Assembly (NCBI GenBank): GCA_035276085.1 | Contig: DATELY010000104.1 | Coordinates: 1 to 18,581, forward strand | DNA from: DATELY01 sp035276085 | GTDB lineage: Bacteria; Pseudomonadota; Gammaproteobacteria; Steroidobacterales; Steroidobacteraceae | Direction of reading: 5' to 3' | DNA length: 18,581 nt | Shown here: positions 8,537 through 15,244 of the stretch, piece by piece | How positions within the stretch are numbered: position 1 is the stretch's first letter | Layout: each line of letters starts with the position of its first letter | The notes under the pieces: model-generated | What the model was told of the DNA's origin: nothing | Databases searched by the model: none | Seen by the model: the letters and a program-made list of their open reading frames with translations, nothing else | Position numbers and translations under genes: made by a program

Positions 8537-9325
8537 CTACAGCGGAATGAATTCACCGCCACTGATGTCCAGCGACGCACCCGTCACTACTGCGGCCGAA
8601 TCGGTGAGCATCAGCAGGATGGCACGCGCGCAATCATCCTCTTCTGGTATGTAGCCCACGGGAATTCCTTCCGTAATGTCCGATTTCAACTTTGCGACCG
8701 TCGTACCCAACTCGGCGGCAAGATGCTTGAATCGGTCGGCGGTTGCCGATCCCCATACCCAACCGAGGAAAACGGAATTGACTCCGATGCCCCATCGTCC
8801 GCATTCGGACGCAAGATACCCGGTGACACTGGCCAGAGCTGCTTTGGACGCAGCGAATCCGGCATAGCCGGCGATCGGTTTTCGAGCCGCCACGGCGTTC
8901 AAGGTAACGATTCTTCCGGCCCGACGTTCCTTCATGTGAGGCAGTACTTCCTGGATGATCGTCAATGCAGCGAAGAAGTTCTCTTCCATGAGCGCTCGCC
9001 AGGAATTCAGATCCGCCGATTCGACTGGGCCCAAAACACCGAGCTCACCACCGGCCCCTGCGATGAGCGCATCGACTTGTCCAAACTTCGCTAATGTCTG
9101 TTGCACCACCCAACGGCATTCATCGGTCTTACGGGGATCGGCAGGAAAACAGGCGACAGGCTTTGGCAGGTCGTGCTCCGCAAGACTTTCCAAGGCAGCC
9201 TGAAGCTTCTCGCCGGGCCGCTGGGTCACGACGACTTGTGCACCAATCGCTGCTGCCTCGACGGCCAGCCGAGCGGTCAAGCCGGCGGTGAAGTTGGAGA
9301 TCAAAACGACTTTCCCGTCCAACAC
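8537..9325 (-). CDS. SDR-fold protein with divergent (enoyl-reductase-like) active site
   Basis: Rossmann-fold protein of 262 residues, last gene of the minus-strand block. The fold is supported by MLDGKVVLIS at the N-terminus, the end pattern VVTGASLDISGGEFIPL, and Asn116 in MEENFFAA. The classical catalytic residues are changed: the Ser position is Ala144 (TLNAVAAR) and the Tyr of YxxxK is Phe157 (FAASK, with Lys161 kept). The glycine-rich loop reads ISNFTAGL instead of TGxxxGIG. However, Tyr154 and Lys161 are spaced Y-x6-K, as in the divergent SDR group typified by FabI enoyl reductase. It may therefore reduce an enoyl thioester, or it may be non-catalytic. The start is a GTG at 9325 with GGGAG seven bases upstream; an ATG nearby is out of frame. 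Its position after a MaoC hydratase fits CoA-ester chemistry. Confidence 0.85.
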   Translation of the reverse strand: MLDGKVVLISNFTAGLTARLAVEAAAIGAQVVVTQRPGEKLQAALESLAEHDLPKPVACFPADPRKTDECRWVVQQTLAKFGQVDALIAGAGGELGVLGPVESADLNSWRALMEENFFAALTIIQEVLPHMKERRAGRIVTLNAVAARKPIAGYAGFAASKAALASVTGYLASECGRWGIGVNSVFLGWVWGSATADRFKHLAAELGTTVAKLKSDITEGIPVGYIPEEDDCARAILLMLTDSAAVVTGASLDISGGEFIPL

Positions 9326-9423
9326 GCCTGCGCTCCCGTCATGTCGCCGTCAAATTAAACCACGTTCGCACGTTAGCCATGAGATGCAAGGACCGCAACG
9401 GGCAGGCTCTATCGGCTCTGTGT

Positions 9424-9912
9424 TCACTCGGTTTGATGCTGGTTGAAGAGGGCTGTAGTAATCCACTCTGCGACCAGCGCCGGTCGGTCGCGGCCCTCGA
9501 TTTCCACCGTCACATTGCAGGTCAAATTCAAGCTGCCGTCTCGACGCGGCTCGATTGACAAGAGCGTAAAGCGTCCGCGAATTCGCGCTCCGCTGGGAAC
9601 AGGCGCAGTGAAGCGGATGCGGTTGAACCCATAGTTGAGACTCGCCGAGGTACCCCGGATTTGCGGCACGACTTGATAGGCGAAGTTGCTGATCAGGGAC
9701 AATGCGAGGAATCCGTGCGCGATCGTGCCGCCCCAGGACGTATGTGCGGCTGCAACAGGATCGACATGAATCGGCTGATGGTCGTCGGTCAGATCTGCGA
9801 AGCGGTCAACCAAGTCCTGACCGATGGTGACCCACTGCGAAGTCCCCAGCTCCTTTCCAACAAGAGCCTGCAGCTCCTGAAGCTCAGCCGATCGAACTGG
9901 ACCCTTCATCAT
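9424..9912 (-). CDS. MaoC-like hot-dog dehydratase/hydratase
   Basis: Small hot-dog-fold protein of 161-162 residues, typical for single-domain MaoC/(R)-specific enoyl-CoA hydratases, which add water to or remove it from acyl-CoA esters. The signature is present: FADLTDDHQPIHVDP (about 38-52) with the catalytic Asp and His, then GGTIAHGFLALSL (about 60-72) and NYGFNRIRFTAPVPSG (about 93-108), the conserved second half. Two adjacent ATG codons occur; the one at 9909 sits five bases after GGAGG and is the better start, while 9912 would leave only two. It lies 84 bp after the EthD-like gene and 98 bp before the SDR gene on the same strand. A CoA substrate, such as a product of one of the ligases or of IorAB, is inferred. 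Confidence 0.88.
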   Translation of the reverse strand: MMKGPVRSAELQELQALVGKELGTSQWVTIGQDLVDRFADLTDDHQPIHVDPVAAAHTSWGGTIAHGFLALSLISNFAYQVVPQIRGTSASLNYGFNRIRFTAPVPSGARIRGRFTLLSIEPRRDGSLNLTCNVTVEIEGRDRPALVAEWITTALFNQHQTE

Positions 9913-9996
9913 TGCCTCCCTTGTGTGGAGCGCAGTCTCTCATTATCGCAGCGCCCACATCGATGATAAGCCCAAGCCTGCGAGCCGCGCTCCGAA

Positions 9997-10377
9997 TCAG
10001 CCCTTGTGCCTGGCGATCAAGGCTCCAATGTCCGTGAGCTCGGTCACTTGCGCCATCATGACGTCCGGGGGCCCGGGCGTGTAATTTGGAAAGTCCTCTA
10101 TCAGCAGGCGGGCGGCCTCTTCGTAGCTGAAGAGCGTAGAGAATTTTTCAGCGTCAGCCCTGGTCTTGAAGAAGACACTGCTGATGGCGATGTAGGGCAG
10201 AGACTTCTTCGAATCCCCGACGTTCCATGTAGGCGAGTAGATCACCAGCTTCTCGGGTGTGAGCTTCAGATGCTTCAACGTCTGGCTCAGTCCCATGGGC
10301 AGATGCACGTTCACGAAGTGATCGAAATCGAACTTTCCGCCCGCGGCATTGGGGTAGCAGAACGCGACCATATACAT
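9997..10377 (-). CDS. EthD-domain (dimeric alpha-beta barrel) protein
   Basis: Small protein of 126 residues beginning MYMVAFCYPN, with the EthD-type pattern FDFDHFVNVHLPM near residues 16-28. The frame is open further upstream inside the Rieske gene, but ATG 10377 is preferred: GGAGAAGGAGA lies just before it, and the Rieske stop (10379-10381) is one base away, a typical coupled junction. EthD proteins accompany oxidative catabolic genes; some relatives are accessory to monooxygenases and others act as small cyclases or decarboxylating enzymes of the dimeric ferredoxin-like fold. Which applies here is not visible. Tight coupling to the Rieske oxygenase suggests it works on the same intermediate or assists that enzyme (inference). 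Confidence 0.82.
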   Translation of the reverse strand: MYMVAFCYPNAAGGKFDFDHFVNVHLPMGLSQTLKHLKLTPEKLVIYSPTWNVGDSKKSLPYIAISSVFFKTRADAEKFSTLFSYEEAARLLIEDFPNYTPGPPDVMMAQVTELTDIGALIARHKG

Positions 10378-10378
10378 G

Positions 10379-11446
10379 CTAAATCTCCTTCTCCAACAGA
10401 GCCCGATTGATTCGCCGCGCACGCTGCTGCAGCAAGTCACCTCCGAACGAGACCGGTTGCTGTGCGAATAAATCCTGACTGCCGACGCGTTTCTGCTGCG
10501 CCTCGAGCAGCGGCTTGTCCTGATCGAAGATGGCTCTCACGCCGCTCACGAACGCCTTGGAGAGCTCGCCATCGCCGTAGTTTTTTACGGAGCGGTAGAA
10601 GTAATGCGAGGAACCGGCAGTCTCAGGAGTAATCGCGTGCATGTTGCACACCTCCGCAGCTTGCTCGCGCGGCTTGCCCGCAGGCCGGGAATTCAACAGG
10701 AAACTGGTATATGAGGGCGCGCCCCAGCTCACTTCCATGTCGAAATCGATGGGATCCGGATAGCTGTCGAGTCCAAGCGAGGTGGCAACCATCCACCGAT
10801 AGAATGGACCGCCCGTCACCATGTTCAGCGAGCGCATGCGAAAGACGATGCCGCGCTCGGTGGCGGACCAGGTCATCTGTCCGTCGATGTAGTCCGTGCC
10901 TGGCTTCGAGTTGCGATAAACGCGCAACTCTTCGCCGCCGAAGGATTCGGGATGCACGAACTCGGCATGGGTGATGTCGAACAAATTGTCGTTGATCAAA
11001 TTGTAGTTCGCTTGAATCGATTCGAAGTGACCGTAACCGCCATCCCAGTTTGCGTCTCCGCTGCGATAGAGGAAGTCGGGAATCGACGATGTATCGGACG
11101 CTCCCGAAGGGTCACCCATCCAGATCCATACGTAACCGTGCTGCTCGATCACGGGATAGGCCGTGAGTCTCGCCTTGGGAGGCACGATGGTCTGCCCGGG
11201 CACCAGCGCACAAGCCCCATTCACATCGAACTGGGCACCGTGATATCCGCACTGGATTCGTTCGCCGACCACTTTCCCCAATGACAGCGGCGCGAAACGG
11301 TGAGGACAGCGATCGTCCAGCGCCACGACTTTTCCGGATTCCGTGCGGAAGAGGACGATCGGCTTTTCGAGAATCGTGCGCGCCAGCGGGCGTCCCGCGA
11401 GTTCCTGCGGCTCTGCCGCGATGTACCACGTATTCTTGATGAACAT
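10379..11446 (-). CDS. Rieske non-heme iron oxygenase, alpha subunit (VanA-like)
   Basis: Oxygenase component of 355 residues for O-demethylation, hydroxylation or dihydroxylation of an aromatic or related substrate; cytoplasmic. The N-terminal Rieske [2Fe-2S] domain has C47-P-H49 and C66-GY-H69. The mononuclear iron site is D157-x2-H160-x4-H165 within NLINDNLFDITHAEFVHPESF, the usual Rieske oxygenase pattern. The start MFIKNTWYIAAEPQEL is typical of the vanillate-demethylase-like group, which is homomeric and needs a separate reductase. No Rieske reductase or [2Fe-2S] ferredoxin gene is visible in this window. ATG 11446 follows GGGGA. Upstream, 11461-11486 forms a perfect inverted repeat. 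The gene is 276 bp after the flavin reductase on the same strand, so it may have its own promoter, and it is directly coupled to the EthD-like gene. Confidence 0.93.
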   Translation of the reverse strand: MFIKNTWYIAAEPQELAGRPLARTILEKPIVLFRTESGKVVALDDRCPHRFAPLSLGKVVGERIQCGYHGAQFDVNGACALVPGQTIVPPKARLTAYPVIEQHGYVWIWMGDPSGASDTSSIPDFLYRSGDANWDGGYGHFESIQANYNLINDNLFDITHAEFVHPESFGGEELRVYRNSKPGTDYIDGQMTWSATERGIVFRMRSLNMVTGGPFYRWMVATSLGLDSYPDPIDFDMEVSWGAPSYTSFLLNSRPAGKPREQAAEVCNMHAITPETAGSSHYFYRSVKNYGDGELSKAFVSGVRAIFDQDKPLLEAQQKRVGSQDLFAQQPVSFGGDLLQQRARRINRALLEKEI

Positions 11447-11722
11447 CGTTCCCCGCTATGGAAGTTGCACCCCAGGTCGCAACTTCAGCTGCTGAGCATT
11501 GAGCACGACACGGAGCCTAGGATTCTGGCCGTCAGGCGTAATCGTCAATTTGGACTACCTCCGAGGTTCTCGCAGGGGCGTGTGAGAATCGTTCGACCGC
11601 GGCAGCGATAGGGCAGGTCAGTAGACTTTGATAAATCGCTGGCCTAGGGCAGATCTCGAGGAAAGGAATCGCGCAAGCTGCCAGAAGGCTTGGCCGCTCG
11701 TTCCGAGCGCGGTCTTTCACAT
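11447..11722. other. Intergenic leader of the Rieske oxygenase gene
   Basis: This 276-bp gap has no gene I can support. A short minus-strand frame (11532-11720) shows no recognisable domain. The notable element is the inverted repeat at 11461-11486 close to the Rieske ATG. The gap length suggests a second promoter inside the minus-strand gene series. Confidence 0.5.
11461..11486. promoter_or_regulatory. Perfect inverted repeat in the Rieske leader, possible operator or mRNA hairpin
   Basis: GAAGTTGC and GCAACTTC form perfect 8-bp arms around a 10-bp spacer, 15 bp upstream of the Rieske ATG. It could be a repressor site or an RNA stem in the leader. Related half-site words (CAACTTC, GCAAG) occur in the MarR/cyclase intergenic region, hinting at control by the same MarR protein, but the similarity is short. 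Confidence 0.45.
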
Positions 11723-12370
11723 CTACTTACGCGACGTTTCTTCGAGGTTGTCGATCCACTCTTCGTAGCGTGGCCGTGTGAGCTGGAAAACATCCTGCGT
11801 TCGCGTGTACCAGCCCGCCCCGTGCATTCTGCCGATGAGGTGCATGGCCAGCGTGTCGACGTGCAGGTTCGTTCGATCGATGAGTCGATCGTCGATATGC
11901 ATCACGAGCACCTCGCCCAGTACCACGCTGGACGATGTACTGATCTCGACATGCTCGAAAAGCCTGCATTCCAGGCTGACAGGAGCAGAGGCAATGCGTG
12001 GAGGTGCAACCCTGGAGGACGGAACGACCGGAATTCCGCCGGCCTCGATCTCATCGAACTCCGGCGGTGCGTCGATACACGAGAAGTTCATCAGCGGCGC
12101 ATCGGCCTCGCGCACCAGGTTGATGACGAACTGCTCAGTTTCGAGAATGTTGCAGGCGGTGTCCTTGTAACGGCCATCCTGACGGCGCATCAGCCCCAGT
12201 ACGACGATCGGCGGATCGGCACCCATCATGTTGAAGAAGCTGTAAGGCGCCGCGTTGCGAATGCCGGCGAGCGATTGAGTCGTCACCCACGCGATCGGTC
12301 GCGGCGTGATCGATGAGGTCAAGAGCTTGTAGCGCTCATCGCGCGTGAGCGCTTGCATTTCAAACTGCAT
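11723..12370 (-). CDS. Flavin reductase / FMN-binding split-barrel protein
   Basis: Protein of 215 residues in the DIM6/NTAB-like flavin reductase family, which binds FMN and usually reduces flavin with NAD(P)H for a partner monooxygenase, though some members have other roles. Family features: SSITPRPIAWVTTQSLAGIRNAAPYSFFN (about 19-47) binds the flavin phosphate, followed by DTACNILETEQFVINLV (about 70-86) and the C-terminal split barrel with LECRLFEHVEI. The ATG at 12370 lies within the nitrilase gene, overlapping its 3' end by 11 bp; a second ATG at 12358 is possible but has no ribosome site. The overlap implies translational coupling with the nitrilase. No flavin-dependent monooxygenase is seen in the window, so its partner is unknown. 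Confidence 0.88.
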   Translation of the reverse strand: MQFEMQALTRDERYKLLTSSITPRPIAWVTTQSLAGIRNAAPYSFFNMMGADPPIVVLGLMRRQDGRYKDTACNILETEQFVINLVREADAPLMNFSCIDAPPEFDEIEAGGIPVVPSSRVAPPRIASAPVSLECRLFEHVEISTSSSVVLGEVLVMHIDDRLIDRTNLHVDTLAMHLIGRMHGAGWYTRTQDVFQLTRPRYEEWIDNLEETSRK

Positions 12371-13304
12371 CGAGCGGACCCCGCTTCACGGCCCGCTGCG
12401 GAGCGACGTTCACGGACAACTGGAACACGTCCGGGCGTGCGTAGTGGCCCACGACATCGAAGTCGTACTTGCCTCGAATGATCTCGGCGGGGTCGATGGT
12501 CGCGTACAGGATGGTCTCGCCGGAGTAGTCCGGCCCAGCCAGGATGTCGCCGAGCGGCGCGACGATCATGCTTCCGCCCCGCATCAGTACCGTCGTCGGC
12601 TCATTGCCGAGTGCGCAGTCGTAATCCTCTGGATAGGCGCTGCGCGTGATGTGCTGGCAGGCCGAGAGGACAAAGCAGCGCCCCTCGAGCGCGACGTGCC
12701 GCATCGTGGCGGCCCAGCCATCTCGATCATCCGCCGTGGGGGCGCAATACAGGCTGATGCCTTGATCGTACATGGCCATCCGCAGCATGGGCATGTAGTT
12801 CTCCCAGCAGATGACTGCGCCGATCCGCCCGAGCTCGGTCTGGATGACGGGCAGTGTCGAGCCGTCGCCGAATCCCCAAATGAGCCGCTCAGCTGCCGTG
12901 GGCATGAGCTTGCGGTGCTTCGCGATGACTCCCCGAGCACCGTCCAAAAAAAGCGCGGTGCAGTACACAGTGCCCCCGTCGCGCTCGATCACGCCGATCA
13001 CCACGAACAAGCCTGTGGCAGCAGTCGCCTCCGACAGGAGCGCGACCTCCTCCCCGTCGAGATCGATCGCGGCTTCGTAGTACGCCTGATACTCGCGTCG
13101 GCCGCTCGGCTTGCGCAGCCCCACCGGTGTGCCAAAGCTGGCCCCTTTCGGATAGCCGCCGAGGAAGGCTTCCGGGAATACGGCAAGGCGCGCGCCTTCG
13201 GCGGCGGCCCTCCGGATAAGGCTTGCGGCCTTGAGAGCGGAGGCCATCGTGTCGGTGGGGCACGCGGCGGCTTGCACGACTGCAGCAATGAAGGGTTCGT
13301 TCAT
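12360..13304 (-). CDS. Nitrilase (carbon-nitrogen hydrolase family)
   Basis: Hydrolyses a nitrile to the acid and ammonia, or possibly an amide; cytoplasmic. It has 314 residues, close to the usual size for bacterial nitrilases. The triad is intact: Glu45 (VFPEAFLGGYP), Lys132 (KHRKLMPTAAER) and Cys166 (GAVICWENYMPMLR). The CWENYMP context and HRKLMPT are characteristic of true nitrilases (branch 1 of the superfamily) rather than amidases such as beta-ureidopropionase, so nitrile is the likelier substrate. Arylacetonitrile- or aliphatic-type preference cannot be decided from sequence. The gene begins at ATG 13304, 83 bp from the divergent cupin gene, and overlaps the flavin reductase. It is probably the first gene of the minus-strand transcript. 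The acid it makes could feed the CoA ligases (inference). Confidence 0.92.
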   Translation of the reverse strand: MNEPFIAAVVQAAACPTDTMASALKAASLIRRAAAEGARLAVFPEAFLGGYPKGASFGTPVGLRKPSGRREYQAYYEAAIDLDGEEVALLSEATAATGLFVVIGVIERDGGTVYCTALFLDGARGVIAKHRKLMPTAAERLIWGFGDGSTLPVIQTELGRIGAVICWENYMPMLRMAMYDQGISLYCAPTADDRDGWAATMRHVALEGRCFVLSACQHITRSAYPEDYDCALGNEPTTVLMRGGSMIVAPLGDILAGPDYSGETILYATIDPAEIIRGKYDFDVVGHYARPDVFQLSVNVAPQRAVKRGPLDAV

Positions 13305-13325
13305 GGGGCCTCGGCTCGGTCGTCT

Positions 13326-13355
13326 TTGACATTCCGCGTCGGGAGAAACTATAAG
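13326..13355 (+). promoter_or_regulatory. Sigma-70-like promoter of the cupin dioxygenase gene
   Basis: TTGACA at 13326-13331, an 18-bp spacer, and TATAAG at 13350-13355, 32 bp before the ATG at 13388. The -35 is a consensus match and the -10 matches at five of six positions. On the opposite strand, TATAGT within the same short region could serve the nitrilase gene, so the two promoters may overlap. Confidence 0.55.
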
Positions 13356-13387
13356 CCTAAAGTAATTGTCCGGGAGGTGCTTGGGCT

Positions 13388-14512
13388 ATGGTCGAGAGCT
13401 TCGATCAGTATCGAGAGGATGTGCCCGGCCGCGCAAACGTGACCGACACCGCGGAACTCGTCCACTACTATCAAAACCTGCGCGCACACAGTACGGGCGC
13501 GCTGTGGACGGTGGCCAATCGCATCGAGCCGTGGGAACCCGTGTCCAGTTCGGTGCCCATGATCTGGCGTTATGCCGACCTGCGCGATCACGTGCTGCGC
13601 TCACTCGAGCTCGTAACGCCGGAGCAGGCGGGGCGCAGAGTCGTCTATCTATCCAATCCAGGACGCACCGATGTCGCTGCAGTCGTCGGGTGGCTCTACT
13701 CCGGTCTGCAAGTGATGGCTCCGGGAGAGTGCGCGTCGAGTCATCGGCACAGCGCCTCGGCCCTGCGCTTCATCATGGAAGGGTGTGGCGCCTATACGAA
13801 TGTCGACGGTCACAAGATGACGCTCGGTGCCAATGATTTCGTGCTCACGCCCAACGGAACCTGGCACGAGCATGGAGTTGACGAGAACGGCACGGTTTGC
13901 ATCTGGCAGGACGGTCTCGACATTCCGCTCATGAATGCACTGGAAGCGAACTTCTACGAAGTGCATCCCGATCTCAACCAGGCGGTCTGCCATCCGGTGG
14001 ATGATTCCACGGCCACGTGGGCATCGCCGGCGCTCAGGCCGGACGGTGCGGAATGGACGAAACGCTACTCACCTCTATTGAAGTACGAATGGGGTCCAAC
14101 CTACGAAGCGCTGGTAAAGCTGGCGCGCGTCTCGGACGGCTCGCCGTACGATGGGATCATGATGCACTACGTCAACCCGAACACCGGCGGGCCTGTCATG
14201 CCCACGATCGGCGCCTCGATGCAGATGCTCCGGCCCGGGGAGCGCACCCAGGCGCATCGTCAAGTCGGCAGCTTCGTGTACCAGTGCTGCAAGGGCTCGG
14301 GCTATTCGATCGTCAATGGGCGCAGGCTCGATTGGCGCGAGCGCGATATCTTCGTCGTGCCGTCCTGGATGTATCACGAGCACGCCAACGCCTCGACGTC
14401 CGAGGACGCCTGCCTGTTTGCATTTCACGACCTGCCTACGATGCGTGCGCTCGGGCTGTATCGCGAACAGGCGCTCGCGGACAATGACGGTCATCAGCCC
14501 GTTTTGATGTGA
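13388..14512 (+). CDS. Gentisate 1,2-dioxygenase-like bicupin
   Basis: Predicted Fe(II) ring-cleaving dioxygenase of 374 residues with two cupin domains, the architecture and size of gentisate, 1-hydroxy-2-naphthoate and 5-hydroxyanthranilate-type dioxygenases. The first cupin (about 100-165) has GWLYSGLQVMAPGE, the metal ligands His119 and His121 (SSHRHSASALRF), and His160 in NGTWHEHG. The second cupin (about 270-340) keeps only His290 (TQAHRQ) and His330 (MYHEH), as expected for a structural domain. N-terminal ALWTVANRIEPWEP also fits the family. The reaction would be cleavage between a carboxylated and an adjacent hydroxylated carbon. The real substrate is uncertain: gentisate is the default, and an aminated analogue fits the neighbours. 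ATG 13388 follows GGGAGG at nine bases. It diverges from the nitrilase gene and converges with the MarR gene. Confidence 0.88.
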   Translation: MVESFDQYREDVPGRANVTDTAELVHYYQNLRAHSTGALWTVANRIEPWEPVSSSVPMIWRYADLRDHVLRSLELVTPEQAGRRVVYLSNPGRTDVAAVVGWLYSGLQVMAPGECASSHRHSASALRFIMEGCGAYTNVDGHKMTLGANDFVLTPNGTWHEHGVDENGTVCIWQDGLDIPLMNALEANFYEVHPDLNQAVCHPVDDSTATWASPALRPDGAEWTKRYSPLLKYEWGPTYEALVKLARVSDGSPYDGIMMHYVNPNTGGPVMPTIGASMQMLRPGERTQAHRQVGSFVYQCCKGSGYSIVNGRRLDWRERDIFVVPSWMYHEHANASTSEDACLFAFHDLPTMRALGLYREQALADNDGHQPVLM

Positions 14513-14569
14513 GGCGCTGACTCACGTTAGTGGCCTGTACACATGATTTCAGACCGTGGCATTGCGCTT

Positions 14570-14636
14570 GCTAGCTTGCTGGTCGGCTGGCCAGCAGCCT
14601 GACAGAACCTTCTGGCCAGCAAGCCAGCTCGCTAGC
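14570..14636. repeat. Nested inverted repeats between convergent genes, probable terminator hairpin
   Basis: The 172-bp gap between the cupin stop (14512) and the MarR stop (14685) contains GCTAGC at both ends (14570-14575, 14631-14636), perfect 9-bp arms GCTTGCTGG (14574-14582) and CCAGCAAGC (14616-14624), and CTGGCCAG twice inside. These can fold into a long stem with a side hairpin on either strand. There is no T-run, so a Rho-independent terminator is not certain; a transcript-end stabiliser or a dispersed hairpin element are alternatives. Confidence 0.5.
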
Positions 14637-14684
14637 CGGCCCTCCCGTGATAGCTGTACGCGGCGCCAGTCGCGTGTGACAGCG

Positions 14685-15170
14685 TTACGACGCCAGGTTG
14701 TCATGGATCTGGTTGAGCAGACCGAGCAAACCGGAGAATTGCTTCGCGCCGATGCCTGCAATCAGCTTCTTGTAGACGGGCGCTGTTATCGATCGTGCTT
14801 CGGTGAGCTTCTTCCGGCCCGCGGCGGATAGTTTCAGCTCAGTGATCCGGCCGTCCGATGCCGACGGAGTCGACTTGATCAGCCCGGCCTTCATCATCCG
14901 TTCGACGATGCGCATCATCGTCGAGATGTTGATGACGGCCAGCTTCGCGATCTGTCCAATGGGCTGCGGTTCCTGCTCGCCCAGGATCATCAGCACACGC
15001 CACGTCGGGATGTCGATGCCGATCTTGCGCAGTTCCGCCTCGATCACCACGTTGTAGCGACTTACGGTCCGGTTCAGTAGGTAAAAAGGGTAGCAATCGA
15101 GCCGAAAATCCTCCGAACCTGGATCTCCAAGCAGCCGTAAGTCGGCGGCAATCCTGGGCTTTGCGCTCAT
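14685..15170 (-). CDS. MarR-family transcriptional regulator
   Basis: Winged-helix regulator of 161 residues, the normal MarR size; these repressors release DNA on binding phenolic or other aromatic ligands. The core is IPTWRVLMILGEQEP, then IGQIAKLAVINISTMMRIVERMMKAGLI (recognition helix near 80-95), then the wing with SASDGRITELKLSAAG, including the conserved Asp-Gly-Arg. The N-terminus carries about 25 extra residues before the dimerisation helix. The start ATG 15170 has AAGGAAG seven bases upstream. The gene is divergent from the cyclase-iorA-iorB genes, and a palindrome lies 12-25 bp before its ATG, so it very likely controls itself and that transcript. MarR proteins of this sort regulate auxin and aromatic-acid catabolism in other proteobacteria. 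Confidence 0.92.
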   Translation of the reverse strand: MSAKPRIAADLRLLGDPGSEDFRLDCYPFYLLNRTVSRYNVVIEAELRKIGIDIPTWRVLMILGEQEPQPIGQIAKLAVINISTMMRIVERMMKAGLIKSTPSASDGRITELKLSAAGRKKLTEARSITAPVYKKLIAGIGAKQFSGLLGLLNQIHDNLAS

Positions 15171-15181
15171 CGGTCAACTTC

Positions 15182-15195
15182 CTTGCATTTGCAAG
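15182..15195. promoter_or_regulatory. Palindromic operator candidate for the MarR regulator
   Basis: CTTGCA-TT-TGCAAG is a perfect 6-bp dyad in the 74-bp spacer between the MarR ATG (15170) and the cyclase ATG (15245). It abuts the MarR ribosome site. It also overlaps a candidate -35 (TTGCAT, 15183-15188) that is 17 bp from CATATT (15206-15211) for the cyclase transcript. Binding here would block both directions. Dyads of this size are typical of MarR sites. Confidence 0.6.
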
Positions 15196-15244
15196 TTTCT
15201 GGGAGCATATTTTAGACGTCAATAAAATCCGGGAGGGGGAAGCC

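Noticed and set aside
8537..9325. SDR gene considered as a pseudogene because of missing Ser/Tyr
   Set aside because: The frame is full length with a good ribosome site and keeps a Y-x6-K pair as in divergent SDRs, so it is kept as an intact gene.
11532..11720. 62-codon minus-strand frame in the gap before the Rieske gene
   Set aside because: No ribosome site, no recognisable domain, and low-complexity composition; treated as intergenic.
12345..13442. Open frame of 365 codons on the plus strand
   Set aside because: It covers the nitrilase gene in antisense. The nitrilase has its full catalytic triad, while this translation is rich in His, Arg and Gly with no recognisable fold.
14549..14761. 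70-codon minus-strand frame with WLAGQ-like repeats
   Set aside because: It is produced by the nested palindromes and runs into the MarR 3' end; no independent support.
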